Part shown: positions 10,620-22,835 of the stretch, in pieces
Numbering within the stretch: the first letter of the stretch is position 1
Layout of the letters: each line of letters begins with the position of its first letter
Origin: Diadema setosum
Lineage: Eukaryota > Echinodermata > Echinoidea > Diadematoida > Diadematidae
Length of the DNA stretch: 64,000 bases
Direction of reading: 5' to 3'
Assembly (NCBI RefSeq): GCF_964275005.1
Contig: NC_092686.1
Location: forward strand, 46,374,333-46,438,332
Position numbers and translations under genes: made by a program
The notes under the pieces: generated by a model
Seen by the model: the letters and a program-made list of their open reading frames with translations, nothing else
Databases searched by the model: none
What the model was told of the DNA's origin: nothing

Positions 10620-13600
10620 GTCAGTATACTTGGGTAGGCTATATGCCCGTGGCCTCTCTGACAAGCAGGCTATGAATTTTGAATTTGGCACAGGTTTCCA
10701 AATTACCATATAAGCCAAATGTTTTACTTTTACTGGTGTGACAAATTCAGCTACTACCAACACTAGCTATCTACAAAATGTATGCACTCAGCAGATTAGG
10801 AGAGTTGACTTTTACTTGCGTTCACCAAATGCGTGTACATGCCAGTCCTTCAGGATTTATGGTATCATAAAAAATGTGCTCGTTTTTTTTTTTTGTTTAT
10901 TTTTGACAAGGACTTTTCAGAGCTTTTAAAAAAAAAAAATCTAAATGTATGTGTATGGTACACCTTCACAGAAAGCATTCAAAGAAAGCTATACATCTGC
11001 CAGTGAAGATGAAACGCTGAGGTATAACAATTCAAATGGACCTGTATAACAAGGACTTTAGTGCATGCGTGTAGGCTCATTGGTGGTATGTTCTGTTGAT
11101 TTATAGGTCTAGAATGAGTCATACACAGATGCCAGAATAATCACATAAGTTTTTATATTGAACTTGGGGTGACATTTTATTAAAGGCAAAACATATAGTT
11201 CTGGTACGCCTGCAAAATTATAAAATTTCGCTCCAAAATGTACATATATGCCCAAGAAATGTGTGGAATAAGGCTGTAATAACAAGATATTCGTTGGGTA
11301 ATGACGAAAATGCGAAATATTAACCAAAAATGTTCGCATCTCAGAACTTACCCAATCGGGGTCAGGCTAACTCGGATTCGGGCACAACTCGGCCTCAGTT
11401 TGATGGCGGGGCTGAGTTGTCCCTCTGGATTGTACAGTGTTGTGCTATGGGTGCGCTTCACGTTCTGGCTGGTCGCAGTTATAGGCAGAGTTGATACAAC
11501 GAGCGCATCAAAGAACTTCTTTAGTGCGCCTACAAAATGAACATGCGCCTATGTATAGAGTATGGCGATCACGAACTGCGTATAAATTGTCTGAAATAGG
11601 GCCGAGTTGTCCCTGAGACCAAGTTAACCTGGATCCTTCTGGAATAAATTGGTATACTGACTTTTATTTTTTATCTCAAAATACTCCGAAATGACTCATC
11701 ATCCTGGCAAATCGCATCAGCCGTGGACACCGTAAGCTTCTTGGCAGACTCTTTTGATATATTGCAAGCAAATATGAAATGGTGCAAGACAGGTTCTCAA
11801 ACCCTTACCAGAACTATGTTTTCACTTTAAATTGCAAATGTGATGTTCCTAGTATGATAAGGTGAATTTTCTTGTTACTTCAGCCTTGCCCGGGGCTCTC
11901 CAGCCGATTTCCTCCCAATCCTGCACTATGTGATGTGCGACTTCTCAAGACCACTTTCGGAGCTCATTCTGGACAGCAATATTGACATGGTTGGCAAGAG
12001 CGACCGAAAATTCCTGGAGGCAACATATAAGGTGACCCAATACCAGTTGATAGAGTCATGTTGCTGGTTACACTATCCCTCAAACTGAAATGTTGTTGGG
12101 TTATTTTTTTTTTCTTCGTTTTTTTGTTTTTGTTTTTTTTTGGGGGGGGAGACAGTAAGTCCTGTAAATTTTGAGATGCCTGCCGTATTAGGCCTTCTTT
12201 TCAACAATACTTTACCACGTCACCATGGAGACTTGTACATGATGTAATGACCGAACAAAAGAAAAAAAGAAGAAGAAAGGAAATGGTTAAAAAAAAACTG
12301 TAGAGCATGAGACTTCTGTTGGTTTTGTTTTTGTTGTTTTTCTATTACCTCAATTATTGGAGCACAAATGAATGGATATTCTGTGGTCACACCCACTGAT
12401 GTTCATGAGACATTGGATGAGGTATCAGGTGATCATTTCGTTTGAGTCTTGGTACATCTGTGCATAACAGAAACATGGACAGTACAGGCATGCAGTGGTT
12501 TTCACTTTCGAAAGGAAGACTTTGTCAACTCCTGTACACTTATTGTGAGTCTTTCCACATTATCTATGTTTTTTGACAGTATGTATAAAATGAGGATCTG
12601 CTCATAATCAAAGGAAATGTGGCAGTCTTGACTGTGCTATAACAGGATTCCCCATATTCACTGCTTATTAGGCACTGAGGGATCTCTTCAGCTACAAGCC
12701 ATGCATCACCGCTCAACAGTTCTTCAGCAAAGGCTTTGCCGAGAGGAAGATCCTGCTCATGATCGATGTGGTTGCCATGGTGAGGAAGAAGCACAAATCG
12801 CTGAGTGCCAAGAAGGGTCCCTCTGCCAGCCAATCACGTCTCGGTCAAGGCAAGAATGTTATTAGCCTACTCTCAAAGCCAGAGTCCAATCAGAGTTCCA
12901 GTTGCCTTGGAATAAAGGAGTAAAGTCAGACGAAGAAAAGTAAAAGGACTTGTGAAGCTGTAACGTCATCACCTCATTTAGTTTACATACAATTTGTTTC
13001 TACCACTGAAAGTAATGTTATGGGAAAACATGAGTCATCTGAAAAAAAAAAATATTTCTTCTATATGTCCAGTTGTGAACAAAACTTTTGCTGTTTTATA
13101 TTCTATTTTCTGTGCTAGCTGAAACATAGAGTGGCTTTCACTTTCAGAGATGTCAACTTACTCATTTGCAGTAGTTTGAACTACCCAACAAATGTATTGA
13201 TATGCAAGGAAGGATTAAACTCTCTATTGACAAGTCTGATGCACTTTTCAGGACACCACAGTGCTCCCACAAAGCCAGTTAGTCCACTGAATAATGTATC
13301 AAGTGCAAGCTCATGCTTTAATGTCGTTGCTCTGCCATGTGAATCCCGGTGTGTAGGTGATGCATCCAAGTCAGGGAGGAAGCCACCATCTCCTGGAGCT
13401 GCATCTCTTCCTCAGCTCTCGGAGATTTCCGCCCCGGAAGAGTTCAGACCATCATTGAACAGTACAACGAGCGAGTGTCTGCCATCCACTCCAACCACTC
13501 CAACCACCCAGACTACTGCACCCACTGAAAATGGTCCGTCTGTCGAGATCGTTGTTGTGGGTGGGTATTTGTGTTCCTTTCTTTCTTTGCAACAGACTAT

Positions 13601-16600
13601 TTATAGATTTCATTCCACTCCAGAAAATCCCAAAAGCAGAATATATGGTTTACAAACCTTAATTTCAATACAAAGAGAACACCAAATTGACAAGGAATTG
13701 TGCAGGTTTAGAGTGCATGAACAGCTGCCAATTCACCCTTATTCCTTAGGAGGCATCCTGACATCTGACATTGCTCTTCATATGTTGGCAGTATTAAAGA
13801 TAGAAAAGCTTCCCTGATTTGGAAATTATATAAGCCTGTTAGGATGCATGTAATACACAAATATCTCTCTGATTGCTCTTTGGTATGTCCCTGATGTTGA
13901 TGTGCAAGTGTTGACAGCCCTGTGGATGAGACACATCTGTTTAGCAGCCCTTACTTCCCGAAAGTCCCCCCTTCTTATTTGCATTATAGTACGAAATGGA
14001 GTCACAAAATTGCAAGAGGAAATGATGGGGGCGGGGGGAGGGGGAGTGGGAGTAATTTAACCATGCTATTTGTAATATGTCATATCTACAGGAATGCTTA
14101 TTGTATGCAAGCTCTCTAAATATGAAGGAGTAGTAAAGGGGAATTTAAGAGCAGCAGTTAAGTGTATGAAAATAGATGCTTCAAACGGAAACAGAAAAAC
14201 TGACCAGAAAATGAATATTATTTATTAGTGAAAAATTGAGCAAAGAAAATGGGATTCCATCCCGATGGTATCCATACATCGGGATGGAATCCCATTTTCT
14301 TTGCTCAATTTTTCACTAATAAAATAGATGCTAATGTGCAAATTCAATAATATTAAACATATGTTACTTTTTGCTCTGCATTTCATCCATTTTGGACAAT
14401 TATGTCACAAAAGACTTGAGATAATTGTGGATTATATGGAGGGAGAAGACAGATGATGTTTACCGCGGGGATGGTGTTGAAAGATTGTAATAACAATGCT
14501 GGTGGTGATGGGTAGAGTGAAAATACTCCTTGAAGTTGATACCAGTAACACCAGTCATATCAAGCATACCAGTCATACCACTGATGCCAGACAGGGTGGC
14601 GAAGTGGCTCATTCAGTAGCACATTTGGCTTGCAATCAATGGGCAAGGGTTCAAGTCCCATGCAGTTAGCCTAATTGAGCAATCTTGTGTGTTATCAGGC
14701 TGTCCCTTCTAGGTTGCAAAGCCAATGAAAGGCTTTGCCCAACAGACACACAAGGAAATGGGCGAATGATGCCTGCCCCTCATTGTTCACCCCTAGTGAT
14801 AACAGTAGCCTGCAAACAGTTTCAACCTGTCATGCTGTGCCATACAAACCAATGAATAAATTGATGTCATTATTGTAGAACTAATATATAAGTATTCAAT
14901 GCTTGATCCTTGTTTTCATCCATGCTGTTAGGCCACACACCTGCCCCTCCAAATGTGAAAGTTGTGAAACAAAGTTCACCTGATCAGGCAACACAGTCTA
15001 CCGCAACATACAGAGCTGTCATCCATGACGTAAGTTACACCATCATCGGCTCAAAAGTCGGACATTTTGCACTTTGTTTGCTAGTGGAATGCTTATCCTC
15101 GGCACATTGTAAATGCTGTGACTGCCCAATTTGTATCAGAACATATATTTTTCACAACTAAAATTTCTGATTTGCCACAGAATCTTAAAGGCATAATTTA
15201 CCATTTGCAGATGAAACAAAAACCCAGCATTAGTGCTTTAAAATAGTTCTAAAATGTGAGTTAGGAATAGAAACAACCACTGTAAAAATTTGAATCGGTA
15301 AAATCGATGTTAAGTATTGTTTAGATCTACAAAATGTGAACAATAGTTATAATAAAAATGTTGCCAGACTAAACCGTATACAGTTCCGGTTTATTGAGAA
15401 AAATACATGTATCTCTTTATATTTTAGGCTTTATCGCAAAAATTTTATATGACAGGATGTTTTGTGGTACAACAGACATACACACATGTATTAAATGTCA
15501 TATCTTGAACTTTTTTCAAATCACTGTTCCCAAAGGTAAACAGGACCTTTAATTTGAGTGAACAATATAGAATCATTTTCCAGTGTAAAGATATATCGTC
15601 TCACTTACTCTGCACTATGACGAGTAAACTATTATTGATGATACAGTCAATCTCAAAAAGTTGACTAAGTTGAAGAAAAATTAATCTAGATTAGGTATTA
15701 CCAAGTGCATTATGTAATGTAGGTCAAAATTCAAATAAATCAATAAACTTTCTCTGTTCACTTTAGATTTTACTTAGATGAGGTTGACTCGCTATATAAT
15801 GGTATTTTATTTTAGTTAGAAGTGAAGTAGATACAGCAGTGCTTACATTCAGCTTTGGCTGGAAATAAGATAACAGTAGCTAGATGGTAATGACCAAGAA
15901 ACACAAAGTTAGCATGAAATGTCAGTCAAACTGAAAGGAAAACTGCAAATTTGTCATCTGTCCAATTCCGGTGTTCACCAGTAATATCCCAGGTAATACA
16001 TGTCACCAGCACCAAATCATTGCACTTTGAGTGCCTTTTGAAATGGGCATAATGAAAATTATGCCCATTTCAAAAGGCTGTTTGTTTCTGTTTTTCCCCG
16101 CATAGCCTCACAATGGGATTGATGAAAAAAAAAAAAAAGAGGAAATAGCTTACTTCAAATGACATTACTAACATGAAGATTCAAAATTATTCATTGTCAT
16201 ATAAGAATATACATTTGGACATCTAACGAGTGCAAGGTGTATAAATGAACATACTGACAAATTTTGTCATGATGTACCATCTGTGTGTTAATAGAATTTA
16301 GAGAAATAACGTATTCAAATATTATTCCGGACAATTCTCCACCTCCGTGGTCTCAGGATGAGCTGAAGACACACCCTGTCATCAGGGACCTAGCGGTGGT
16401 CGTCGGGGACCTTATGAACCGGGTCCAGACTCTTGAGGAGCAGGTGACCAGACTGACCGTCTCCACCAAGAAGGAGGAGCAGAGGGGCAATGCCCGCTGG
16501 GTCCTCCTGGAAAACAACTTTAACATCCTGGAGGGTCAGGTGAGGGAGATCGAGAGAGTGTTACTCTTGGTGCTTCAGTAAAAAGTATCCATAATATTAA

Positions 16601-19110
16601 CACTTGGGCCCAAATTCACGTAGGTGGTACAATTCAAACCATGGTTTAAACTGTGGTTTCAGTTGTACCACCTTTGTGAATTCAGGCCTTAGAGTCTCTT
16701 AGTGTTAGCATTATGGGTACTTTTTACTGAAGCACCTCAAGAATGACTGCTGTATAAGGCCATCACAACATCTCACACGTTTAAATGATTTTGCAGAAAC
16801 AAGAAGGAGAGAAATTAACACTGATCAGATTTATGAGGTTTAATTAAATTAATGATTAAGAATAAAGATCTTGCTGATTGTACAGCAATACCATTGTACA
16901 ATTGATGAATAGTACAGAATGTGCACCAGATATCTTCCCAGATTGATAATGAGAGGGCTTTCAAATGAATTATTCACTGTACTGTGAACCAAAGAAATTG
17001 TTAGATACAGATCCTGTATACGCCATATATTTAGTGAGCCTAGATTTTTGCAAATCAGGACTTCCTGACAATGTCGCGAGTGGTTAAATTTGCGATCGTG
17101 GAGTTCAGCACTGAATGGAGAAATGTATACGTGCATGTCACATTCATATCGGGATCAGAGTCAATATTTTCGTGTGTCTTTAAGTTTGTGAGTAGCACCT
17201 GACTTGTGAAATTTGTGAAAATAAAAACATCATGAAATATTCGGCTTATACAGTATGTGAAAATCTCTGTTTATTTCTTTAAACAGCTAGCAAACAAGGG
17301 TTTGCTCAACACCAAGCCACCAGAGAGCCAGCAAACTTTCCTGAAAGGTCAGAGATTCTGAGATTTTCTGGCATGTTTCATCAGACACAGTAGCATCTTA
17401 TCTGTATTCAGTAAGATTTGTTTCTTGTTACCCAGCATGCAATAGAGATGTCTTAGTTATGTTGTCATTTCATATGCTCTTTGAAACAGTGAAAATCATA
17501 ATTGGTGTGAAGGCTAGGAGCCAAAATTTTGCAATCTCAGATTTCAATAGGGCAAGTGGACAAAATGATTCTTGTAGCACCCTTCATGTAATCAGCACTG
17601 ATGCCAGCTGTTTCTTTTTTGCAGTACTTTGCACTGTTTTTGTGCTCAAACGACTGCAGGTTTCATGACAAGTACTGTTTTTTTTTTTCCAAAATTGTAT
17701 TGCTACCCATACCTGTTGCTGGAAAGGTCAATATACCGTTTTCTGCCAAAAATATGCCTTTTCAGCCCTCAGAACACTGCATTGCTGTTTACAACATTGT
17801 GGCATCCCTGTATCAGTGATTCCTGGCAATACCTTCACGTTAAAAGTGAAGAGTAAAAAACAAGCACACAGACATGCATAATCTTTGTACGAGGATCAAT
17901 CAGTTGTTAATATGTTCATGTTCTAGACTTTCACAACCAAGTGGTCACCCACAATGGACGGAATGGCAGCGATGGACGTCCATCATCATCATCTTCCTCT
18001 GGGGAGGAAGGGATGGGTCACTCCTTGGAGACACTGGAGGAAGAGGAGGAGGAGAGGGATGCCTCAGGTGCCCTGGTCATTGATGAGAAGGCTGGTGGAC
18101 TCTCTAGTGGAGAGGAGAATGGTATGCCACAGGACAGAGTGGAAGAAGATGAAAGTGATTTGGTTGCCAAGGACAACAGCGATCTTCAGGCGCAGGCCGA
18201 TCGCATCCAGGAAATGTAAGTTTTAGTCATAAATACCACCTTCTGAAAAAAGTTAACCTTATGACTAGCACCTTTTAAGTATAGTGTTATGTGGTGATCA
18301 GCAGGGTGCTCTTGCAAAAGCATTCAAATGCTACAAATTATTTCTGACTCTGGCTGACTTCATAGAGAACACTCTGTACTATTCACTTTACACAACATCT
18401 GTGCCCCTTGAGCCAGAGGTTATAAAACTTCAGACTGAAATACATGTATCCAAAAGGTTTCAACATTTACAACTTTAGAAAGAAAAAAAAAAAACACACA
18501 CAGAAAAAAACAAACAAAACAAAACAAAAAAACAGGCTGCAATTCTAGATATTGTGCCAGAGCTACAAGGCCCTTCTCAAAGGGAATGCATCATCAACCT
18601 TATAAATCAGTATTGGTTAGTAGATGGTACTGAATGACATTAAGTTCTTTTCAACAATGAACTGGCATTTCTTTTTAACACACACAAATCAACTTTGTTG
18701 ATTGCAGTATGCATTAGAATAACAAGACATATCCCATTTTAAATGATACTAAAGATTGTATTTGTAATGATATCAAAAACATTTCCACTTTCACCATATC
18801 CTCTTTAATTTATTGCTTAACTTGTTATCTCATGAAATATGAACTATATTGTAGGTGTGTTACATTCACAATTTATCAGTCTTGTACTGTGTAGTACCAC
18901 TGCAATCATGGGCTTTTATTGTTGTTGTTTTTGAATACCTTCAGAGAAATGATGCAGATAATAGGTGTGGTACCACATGTGGTCCATGGTTTTGCTGTTT
19001 TTGTTCTTGTTATCTTCTGACAGTCATCTGTCTCTCACCTTCTTGTCCACAGGATGGCTGATGCTCAGATGCGACTCCAGATCAATTCCAGTCTCACTGC
19101 AGATGCTTGA
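10531..19110 (+). CDS. CEP44: CEP44, centrosomal protein of 44 kDa
   Basis: CEP44 is a centriolar protein needed for centriole integrity and centriole-to-centrosome conversion. Nine coding exons are 10531-10619, 11884-12031, 12672-12919, 13262-13560, 14932-15029, 16357-16539, 17287-17347, 17927-18215 and 19053-19110. They join in frame to about 490 residues, against roughly 390 in human. Residues 1-130 match the conserved CEP44 N-terminal domain: start MATGDIRGNL, then YPKDIDY, then FSYKPCITAQQFFSKGFAERK. The middle is Ser/Pro-rich and variable. Residues 295-355 form a predicted coiled coil (VIRDLAVVVGDLMNRVQTLEEQ). The C-terminal part is acidic, with a Ser run and EEEEEE, and ends SLTADA*. 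The ATG at 10531 is chosen by family match; an acceptor-like tcattcag just before it suggests a 5' UTR intron. The exon 3/4 junction is the weakest part of the model. Confidence 0.88.
10620..11883 (+). other. CEP44 intron 1, no other gene seen
   Basis: AT-rich intron. I see no supported repeat ends, RNA gene or nested gene. Confidence 0.6.
11884..12031 (+). CDS. CEP44: CEP44 coding exon 2
   Basis: Residues 30-79, containing ADFLPILHYV and SDRKFLEATYK, in the conserved domain. Acceptor acttcag|CC, donor ATAAG|gtgacc; total phase 0 at its end. Confidence 0.9.
12672..12919 (+). CDS. CEP44: CEP44 coding exon 3
   Basis: Residues 80-161, with FSYKPCITAQQF and MVRKKHKSL, closing the conserved domain. 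The acceptor is ttattag|GCAC. The 3' end is uncertain: the donor AAAGGA|gtaaag is only moderate, but it precedes an in-frame stop (TAA at 12921) and gives a workable phase. Confidence 0.8.
13262..13560 (+). CDS. CEP44: CEP44 coding exon 4
   Basis: Residues 162-261, a Ser/Pro/Thr-rich linker. The frame is fixed by exon 5. The acceptor cacag|TGCTCC fits the phase of exon 3. A stronger-looking acceptor ten bases upstream (ttttcag at 13251) would break frame with that donor. The donor is TGTGG|gtgggt. Confidence 0.6.
14222..14322. repeat. Perfect 46-bp inverted repeat with 9-nt loop
   Basis: Arms 14222-14267 and 14277-14322 are exact reverse complements, separated by GTATCCATA. It lies in CEP44 intron 4. 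The arm word CCCATTTTCTTTGCTC recurs at 43473. Confidence 0.97.
14590..14870 (+). mobile_element. tRNA-derived SINE-like element
   Basis: Contains an A-box-like TGGCTCATTCAGTAGC and a B-box GGTTCAAGTCC about 45 bp apart, followed by a non-tRNA body. This is the layout of a tRNA-derived SINE with a Pol III promoter. It lies in CEP44 intron 4; ends are approximate. Confidence 0.6.
14932..15029 (+). CDS. CEP44: CEP44 coding exon 5
   Basis: Residues 262-294, starting GHTPAPPNVKVVKQ. Acceptor ctgttag|GC, donor CATGAC|gtaagt. Low-conservation linker; called by splice sites and phase. Confidence 0.75.
15185..15552. mobile_element. TTAA-flanked MITE family B, copy 1
   Basis: Bounded by TTAA|AGGCATAATTTACC on the left and CAGGACC|TTTAA on the right. 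A shorter, internally deleted copy is at 19854-20099 and diverged copies are at 32156-32722. Lies in CEP44 intron 5. Confidence 0.75.
16033..16078. repeat. Perfect 21-bp inverted repeat, 4-nt loop
   Basis: GCCTTTTGAAATGGGCATAA(T) and its exact reverse complement are separated by GAAA. It lies in CEP44 intron 5, with no terminator or gene role expected in this context. Confidence 0.95.
16357..16539 (+). CDS. CEP44: CEP44 coding exon 6 (coiled coil)
   Basis: Residues 295-355, with heptad-like LAVVVGDLMNRVQTLEEQVTRL. The acceptor is ggtctcag|GATGAG with a pyrimidine-rich lead, the donor GGTCAG|gtgagg, and the exon is 61 codons in phase 0. Confidence 0.85.
16566..16741. repeat. Inverted-repeat element next to CEP44 exon 6
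   Basis: The left arm GGTGCTTCAGTAAAAAGTA is matched by TACTTTTTACTGAAGCACC on the right. A nested inner pair is GGTGGTACAA / TTGTACCACC. It starts 27 bases after the exon 6 donor. Confidence 0.85.
17008..17256. mobile_element. Degenerate 'TTTTCGCG...TATACAGTA' MITE
   Basis: The right end (GGCTTATACAGTAT) and scattered TTCG, TCGCGAGT and AAATTTGTGAAAAT words match the better-preserved element at 56485-56711. Lies in CEP44 intron 6. Confidence 0.5.
17287..17347 (+). CDS. CEP44: CEP44 coding exon 7
   Basis: Residues 356-375 (LANKGLLNTKPPESQQTFLK). Acceptor ttaaacag|CTAG, donor GAAAG|gtcaga. Short, but the phase fits both sides. Confidence 0.75.
17927..18215 (+). CDS. CEP44: CEP44 coding exon 8 (acidic)
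   Basis: Residues 376-471, with a Ser run then an acidic stretch (LETLEEEEEE) and a C-terminal helical part (LQAQADRIQEM). Acceptor tgttctag|AC, donor GAAAT|gtaagt. Confidence 0.82.
19053..19110 (+). CDS. CEP44: CEP44 coding exon 9 and stop
   Basis: Residues 472-490 (MADAQMRLQINSSLTADA) and a TGA stop at 19108-19110. Acceptor tgtccacag|GATGG. Confidence 0.82.
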
Positions 19111-19203
19111 TGCCCAAAATTAACTATGTCACCGATCAACAGCCAATACCACCAGTTCAATCAGATGTTGTCGAGGCTGAGGAGATGGATGCAAGCAAAG
19201 ACT

Positions 19204-19440
19204 GCATCAGTGCCCTTACCATTTAGTTGGGCCAAACTCTTACATTTGAGCATTTACTGTGTGATTTATAGTTGCATATGGTTTGTTTATTTATATTCAT
19301 TTTGGTTGTTTATGTGTCAATAGTGTAGGTGCCTTTTGCCATGTGGTTGCACCAAAATCTTACATTTGAGCATTTACTGTGTTGATTTAAAGTTGCATGG
19401 TTTGTTTCTTTATATTCATTTGTGTTGTTTATGAGTCAGT
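19204..19440 (+). repeat. Tandem duplication in CEP44 3' UTR region
   Basis: Two adjacent units of about 120 bp share TCTTACATTTGAGCATTTAC and GGTTTGTTTCTTTATATTCATT-like text. Units are near 19209-19323 and 19331-19440. Confidence 0.85.
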
Positions 19441-21900
19441 AATGGTCCTGTGAGTATGGATGTTCAAAACATATGCTTTATGAAAGGCCTGTTCAGTGTA
19501 TCTTTTTTGTTGTCTAAGTTATATTGGAGCTATATAAATATTGTGAATGGCCATGAAATAGATTTAAAAGAAAAATCAGCATGATCTCACCAAGTTCTCA
19601 AGTATGTCAAGCATTTCTTGCAGAAATAACTTAATTTAATCTTCAAGTCTTTTTCCGCAATGGATGTTGGTTTAAAGTACATACCTACTTGCTGTTTATT
19701 GGTCAAAGTGAACAACTGAATTAGTAGGCGTGGTGTGCAAGCTCATGAATAATAATCACATCAGTAGCTCTCATAAGGCTCTTGCGCTGACCAGCTCAAC
19801 TTCAGCTATCTTTGTTCATGACTGTCAGTACTGAAAACAGCATAAAGGCCCTTTTAAAGGCATAATTTACTATTTGCAGATAAAACAAAAACCCAGCATT
19901 AGTGATTTAAAATAGTTCTAAAATGTGAGTTAGGGATAGAAACAACCACTGTAAAAATTTTAACCTGTAAAATTGATGTTAATCATTAAATTTTATGTGA
20001 TAGGATGTTTTGTGGTACAACAGACCTACACATTTGCATTAAATGTCATATCTTGAAAATTTTAAAATCACTGTTCCCAAATGGAAACAGGACCTTTAAA
20101 AGGTTATATTATGTTGATGCCATCATGTAGTCAACTTATGTACATCGTTAAACCAATCAAGATGATGTTCTTGACCAGAGTGAGCAGCTTGATTACTTGC
20201 TTCTCTCAGAGTTTAGCCAGTATCTGTCTGGTGACTCACTCCCATCATCCTTTGTCGCTGCTGGTGTGATTGGCATGGTAACCATTTTGAAGACCTGTGT
20301 AAATATCACGAATTGGTGGAACCCTATTTTCTCAGATTCTAAAAAACAAATGGCTGTGTACAGTAAGGTGACCCATATAGTGAGATAAAGTATGGAAGAC
20401 TTGGGCTTAAAGCTAAAACACAGTTCTCAGAAGGGCTCAAAATTCATCTTCCACCATTTGGAATTTGCTTGGAATGTATTGGAAAGTGCTGCCAAGAAAC
20501 TTGTCTGGCTGACGTGATTTGCCAAGATGATGAGCTGCTTTAGAGTATTTTGAGATCAAAAGTGTTAATACCCTACTGTATTCCTGAAGCGCCCTTCCCG
20601 TTGAGTAGTGGGTATGTAGAACACTTGTACTTGTATGTGATGACCGAATCATGCCCTAGTTGTAGTACATGTATTGAATCACATGCAGCTAACAAGCTGC
20701 CCCGGCGCGATATATTGTGATCAATGTAATTGAAAAGAAAATATCACGTAGCAACCACAATCGGGTATGCTCTGAGAATGCATCACTTTGGACAAATTTT
20801 GGGGTAATATTTCACACTTTCGTCATTACCCAACTGTCACACATTTCTTTTGCATTTGCCTCCATTTTAGAGCAAGAACTGACAGTTTCTGCAGGCATAT
20901 GAAACTACGTTTTACCTTTAAAGCTCTAGATATTTAGTATGTTTGCTTTCAATCAATTGAGAAAAATAAGATTTTCATTGAAAAATAGGAGCAGTGATGT
21001 CTTCCTGTTGAGTAAAAATTAGATCAGGAAGATCCCACTTCATTTGAAACTATGCAGATGATTGTTACTGCATGCTCATTGGATGTCATATAGTGCTTTA
21101 CTTCACTAAAAAAATATACTTTACACAAAGGTCAGCCCTTCCCCTGTAATACCTTCAGCAGCATAAGTTGTAGTTACAATTCAGTTAGGTACTCACATAT
21201 CAATTCATGCTCGGCTGCATAAGAGTTAGAATGGCTCATTCTGTACTGGATTGACATTTTGGCGCTCATTTCAGTTGAATACTGCAAAAGTGAAAACCTT
21301 TAATTTAGCCCCAGTGTGTGGATCAAGTCAGGTGTACTGTACATGAACTCTGACTTAAAAGAAGAAATCCTCTCCTGAATTAAAAAAAAAAAAAAATCAT
21401 AACAAAGAAAAAAATTCCCCACAGAACAGTGCAAAAATGATCAAAATCAGATAAGAAATACGGAAGTTATGTCATTCTGAAATTTCACAGTTTTTCTGAA
21501 AATACTTCTTGACCAGTCGTTATGAATAGTCAAATCAGCAAGTTGTCAATGTCATGCCATCGCAATTTCTCATTCATTTCATATACAGAAATCACAAAAA
21601 TCTCATATTTCAGCTTTATGAATAAAGAACTTGCCTCAAAACCACCCAAAATAAATATACAAAAAAATGTTATTGTTAACTATGATCTATTTTAGTATGG
21701 GATTATCCTTTCACCTGTGTTAGTTAAAAATAACAATTTTTCCAAATTTCATGGGTGATATACAAGAAAAATTGTGAAGGCATGATGTCATCAACTCGCT
21801 CATTTGAATATTTATAAGGACTGGTCAAGAAATGTTTTCTAAGAAAAATGGGAATTTCAGATGTCATATCTACTTTTTATTTCTTTTCTGATTTTTTTGT
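19441..21900. other. CEP44-MTMR14 spacer, left part
   Basis: Contains TTAA MITE family B copy 2 at 19854-20099 and otherwise AT-rich sequence. No coding exon is recognised. A clear CEP44 polyadenylation signal could not be picked. Confidence 0.5.
19854..20099. mobile_element. TTAA-flanked MITE family B, copy 2 (deleted)
   Basis: Same termini as the 15185 copy (TTAA|AGGCATAATTTAC and GGACC|TTTAA), but about 120 bp shorter. The central AGTTCCGGTTTATTGAG part is lost. Confidence 0.8.
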
Positions 21901-22835
21901 CATTATGCCTCTGCCACGAAGTGTCGCCGGAGGCATTATGTTTTCGGGTTGTCTGTCCGTCCGTCCGTCTTTCTGTCCGTAATCAATTTTTGTGGACAGC
22001 GTAACTAGAAAACGGTTTGAGGTATCCTAATGAAACTTGGCATGTGTATGTATGAGTTGACGAAGTTGTGCCTATCAACTTTCGGGTGCACATGCTCAAG
22101 GTCAAAGGTCAAGGTCAAATGCTCAAAATCTCATTATTTCCCCCATATCTATGCAATACCTAAAGGTATTTTATTGAAACTTGGTGTATACAGAAACTAC
22201 CAAATAAAGATTCACCAGAGAGAGTTTTGGGTCATGGGGTTAAAGGTTAAAGGTCAAAGGTCTAGTGAAAATGTTAGAATTTCACTTTTTTTTTTCTCCA
22301 TATCTCACAAATATTTCAAGGTATCTTCATGGAACTTAGTACATATGCATGTACTAACTGGCAGTGATCATCTAGGGAATTTAGGGGTTATGGGTCAAAG
22401 GTCAAGGTCAACTCATCAAAATGTCCCTCTTATCTATGCAATGCCTGCAGGATTTTTCTTGAAACTTTAGTGTATGCAGGTATTACCCAATTGAGATTCT
22501 CTTGGAAGTTTCTTGCCAAAAGGTCAAAGGTCAAGTGAAGTGCTAAATTTCACTTCTTCCTTACAGTAAATTTATAAAAGGGTCAAAAGTCGGGTAAAAT
22601 TCCTCAAATCCTCAAAAACCTGCACTCTTAGACAATATAGCCATTCATCAAATCAAACCTAGCTCAAGGAAAGTAAACATTCCACACATTTGTGACAAAC
22701 CTGTCATTTTAATATTTTGCCAATTATGTGAAACTGTCATCACACATTGTCAAGACATTGTACTATATATAGACCTGTTAAGAGAACCATACATTATGGC
22801 GGAGGCATACCAGTCGCCATAGCGACATTTCTAGT
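21901..22835. repeat. GGTCAAAGGTCAAGG-bearing repeat with inverted ends
   Basis: Begins ATTATGCCTCTGCCACGAAG and ends near TATGGCGGAGGCATACCAG...TTTCTAGTTTT, giving imperfect inverted ends. The interior has GTCCGTCCGTCCG and repeated AAAGGTCAAGGTCAA/TGAAACTTGG blocks. The type is widespread in marine invertebrate genomes. The open frame at 22030-22470 is a by-product of the repeat. Confidence 0.75.

Noticed and set aside
14600..14680. Possible tRNA gene
   Set aside because: A-box and B-box are present, but no complete cloverleaf can be folded; a SINE body follows, so it is called a SINE.
16033..16078. Hairpin resembling a transcription terminator
   Set aside because: Bacterial-type terminators have no role in this eukaryotic intron; it is kept only as an inverted repeat.
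22030..22470. 146-codon open frame
   Set aside because: It lies inside the GGTCAAAGGTCAAGG repeat; the wording repeats with the DNA and no domain is seen.
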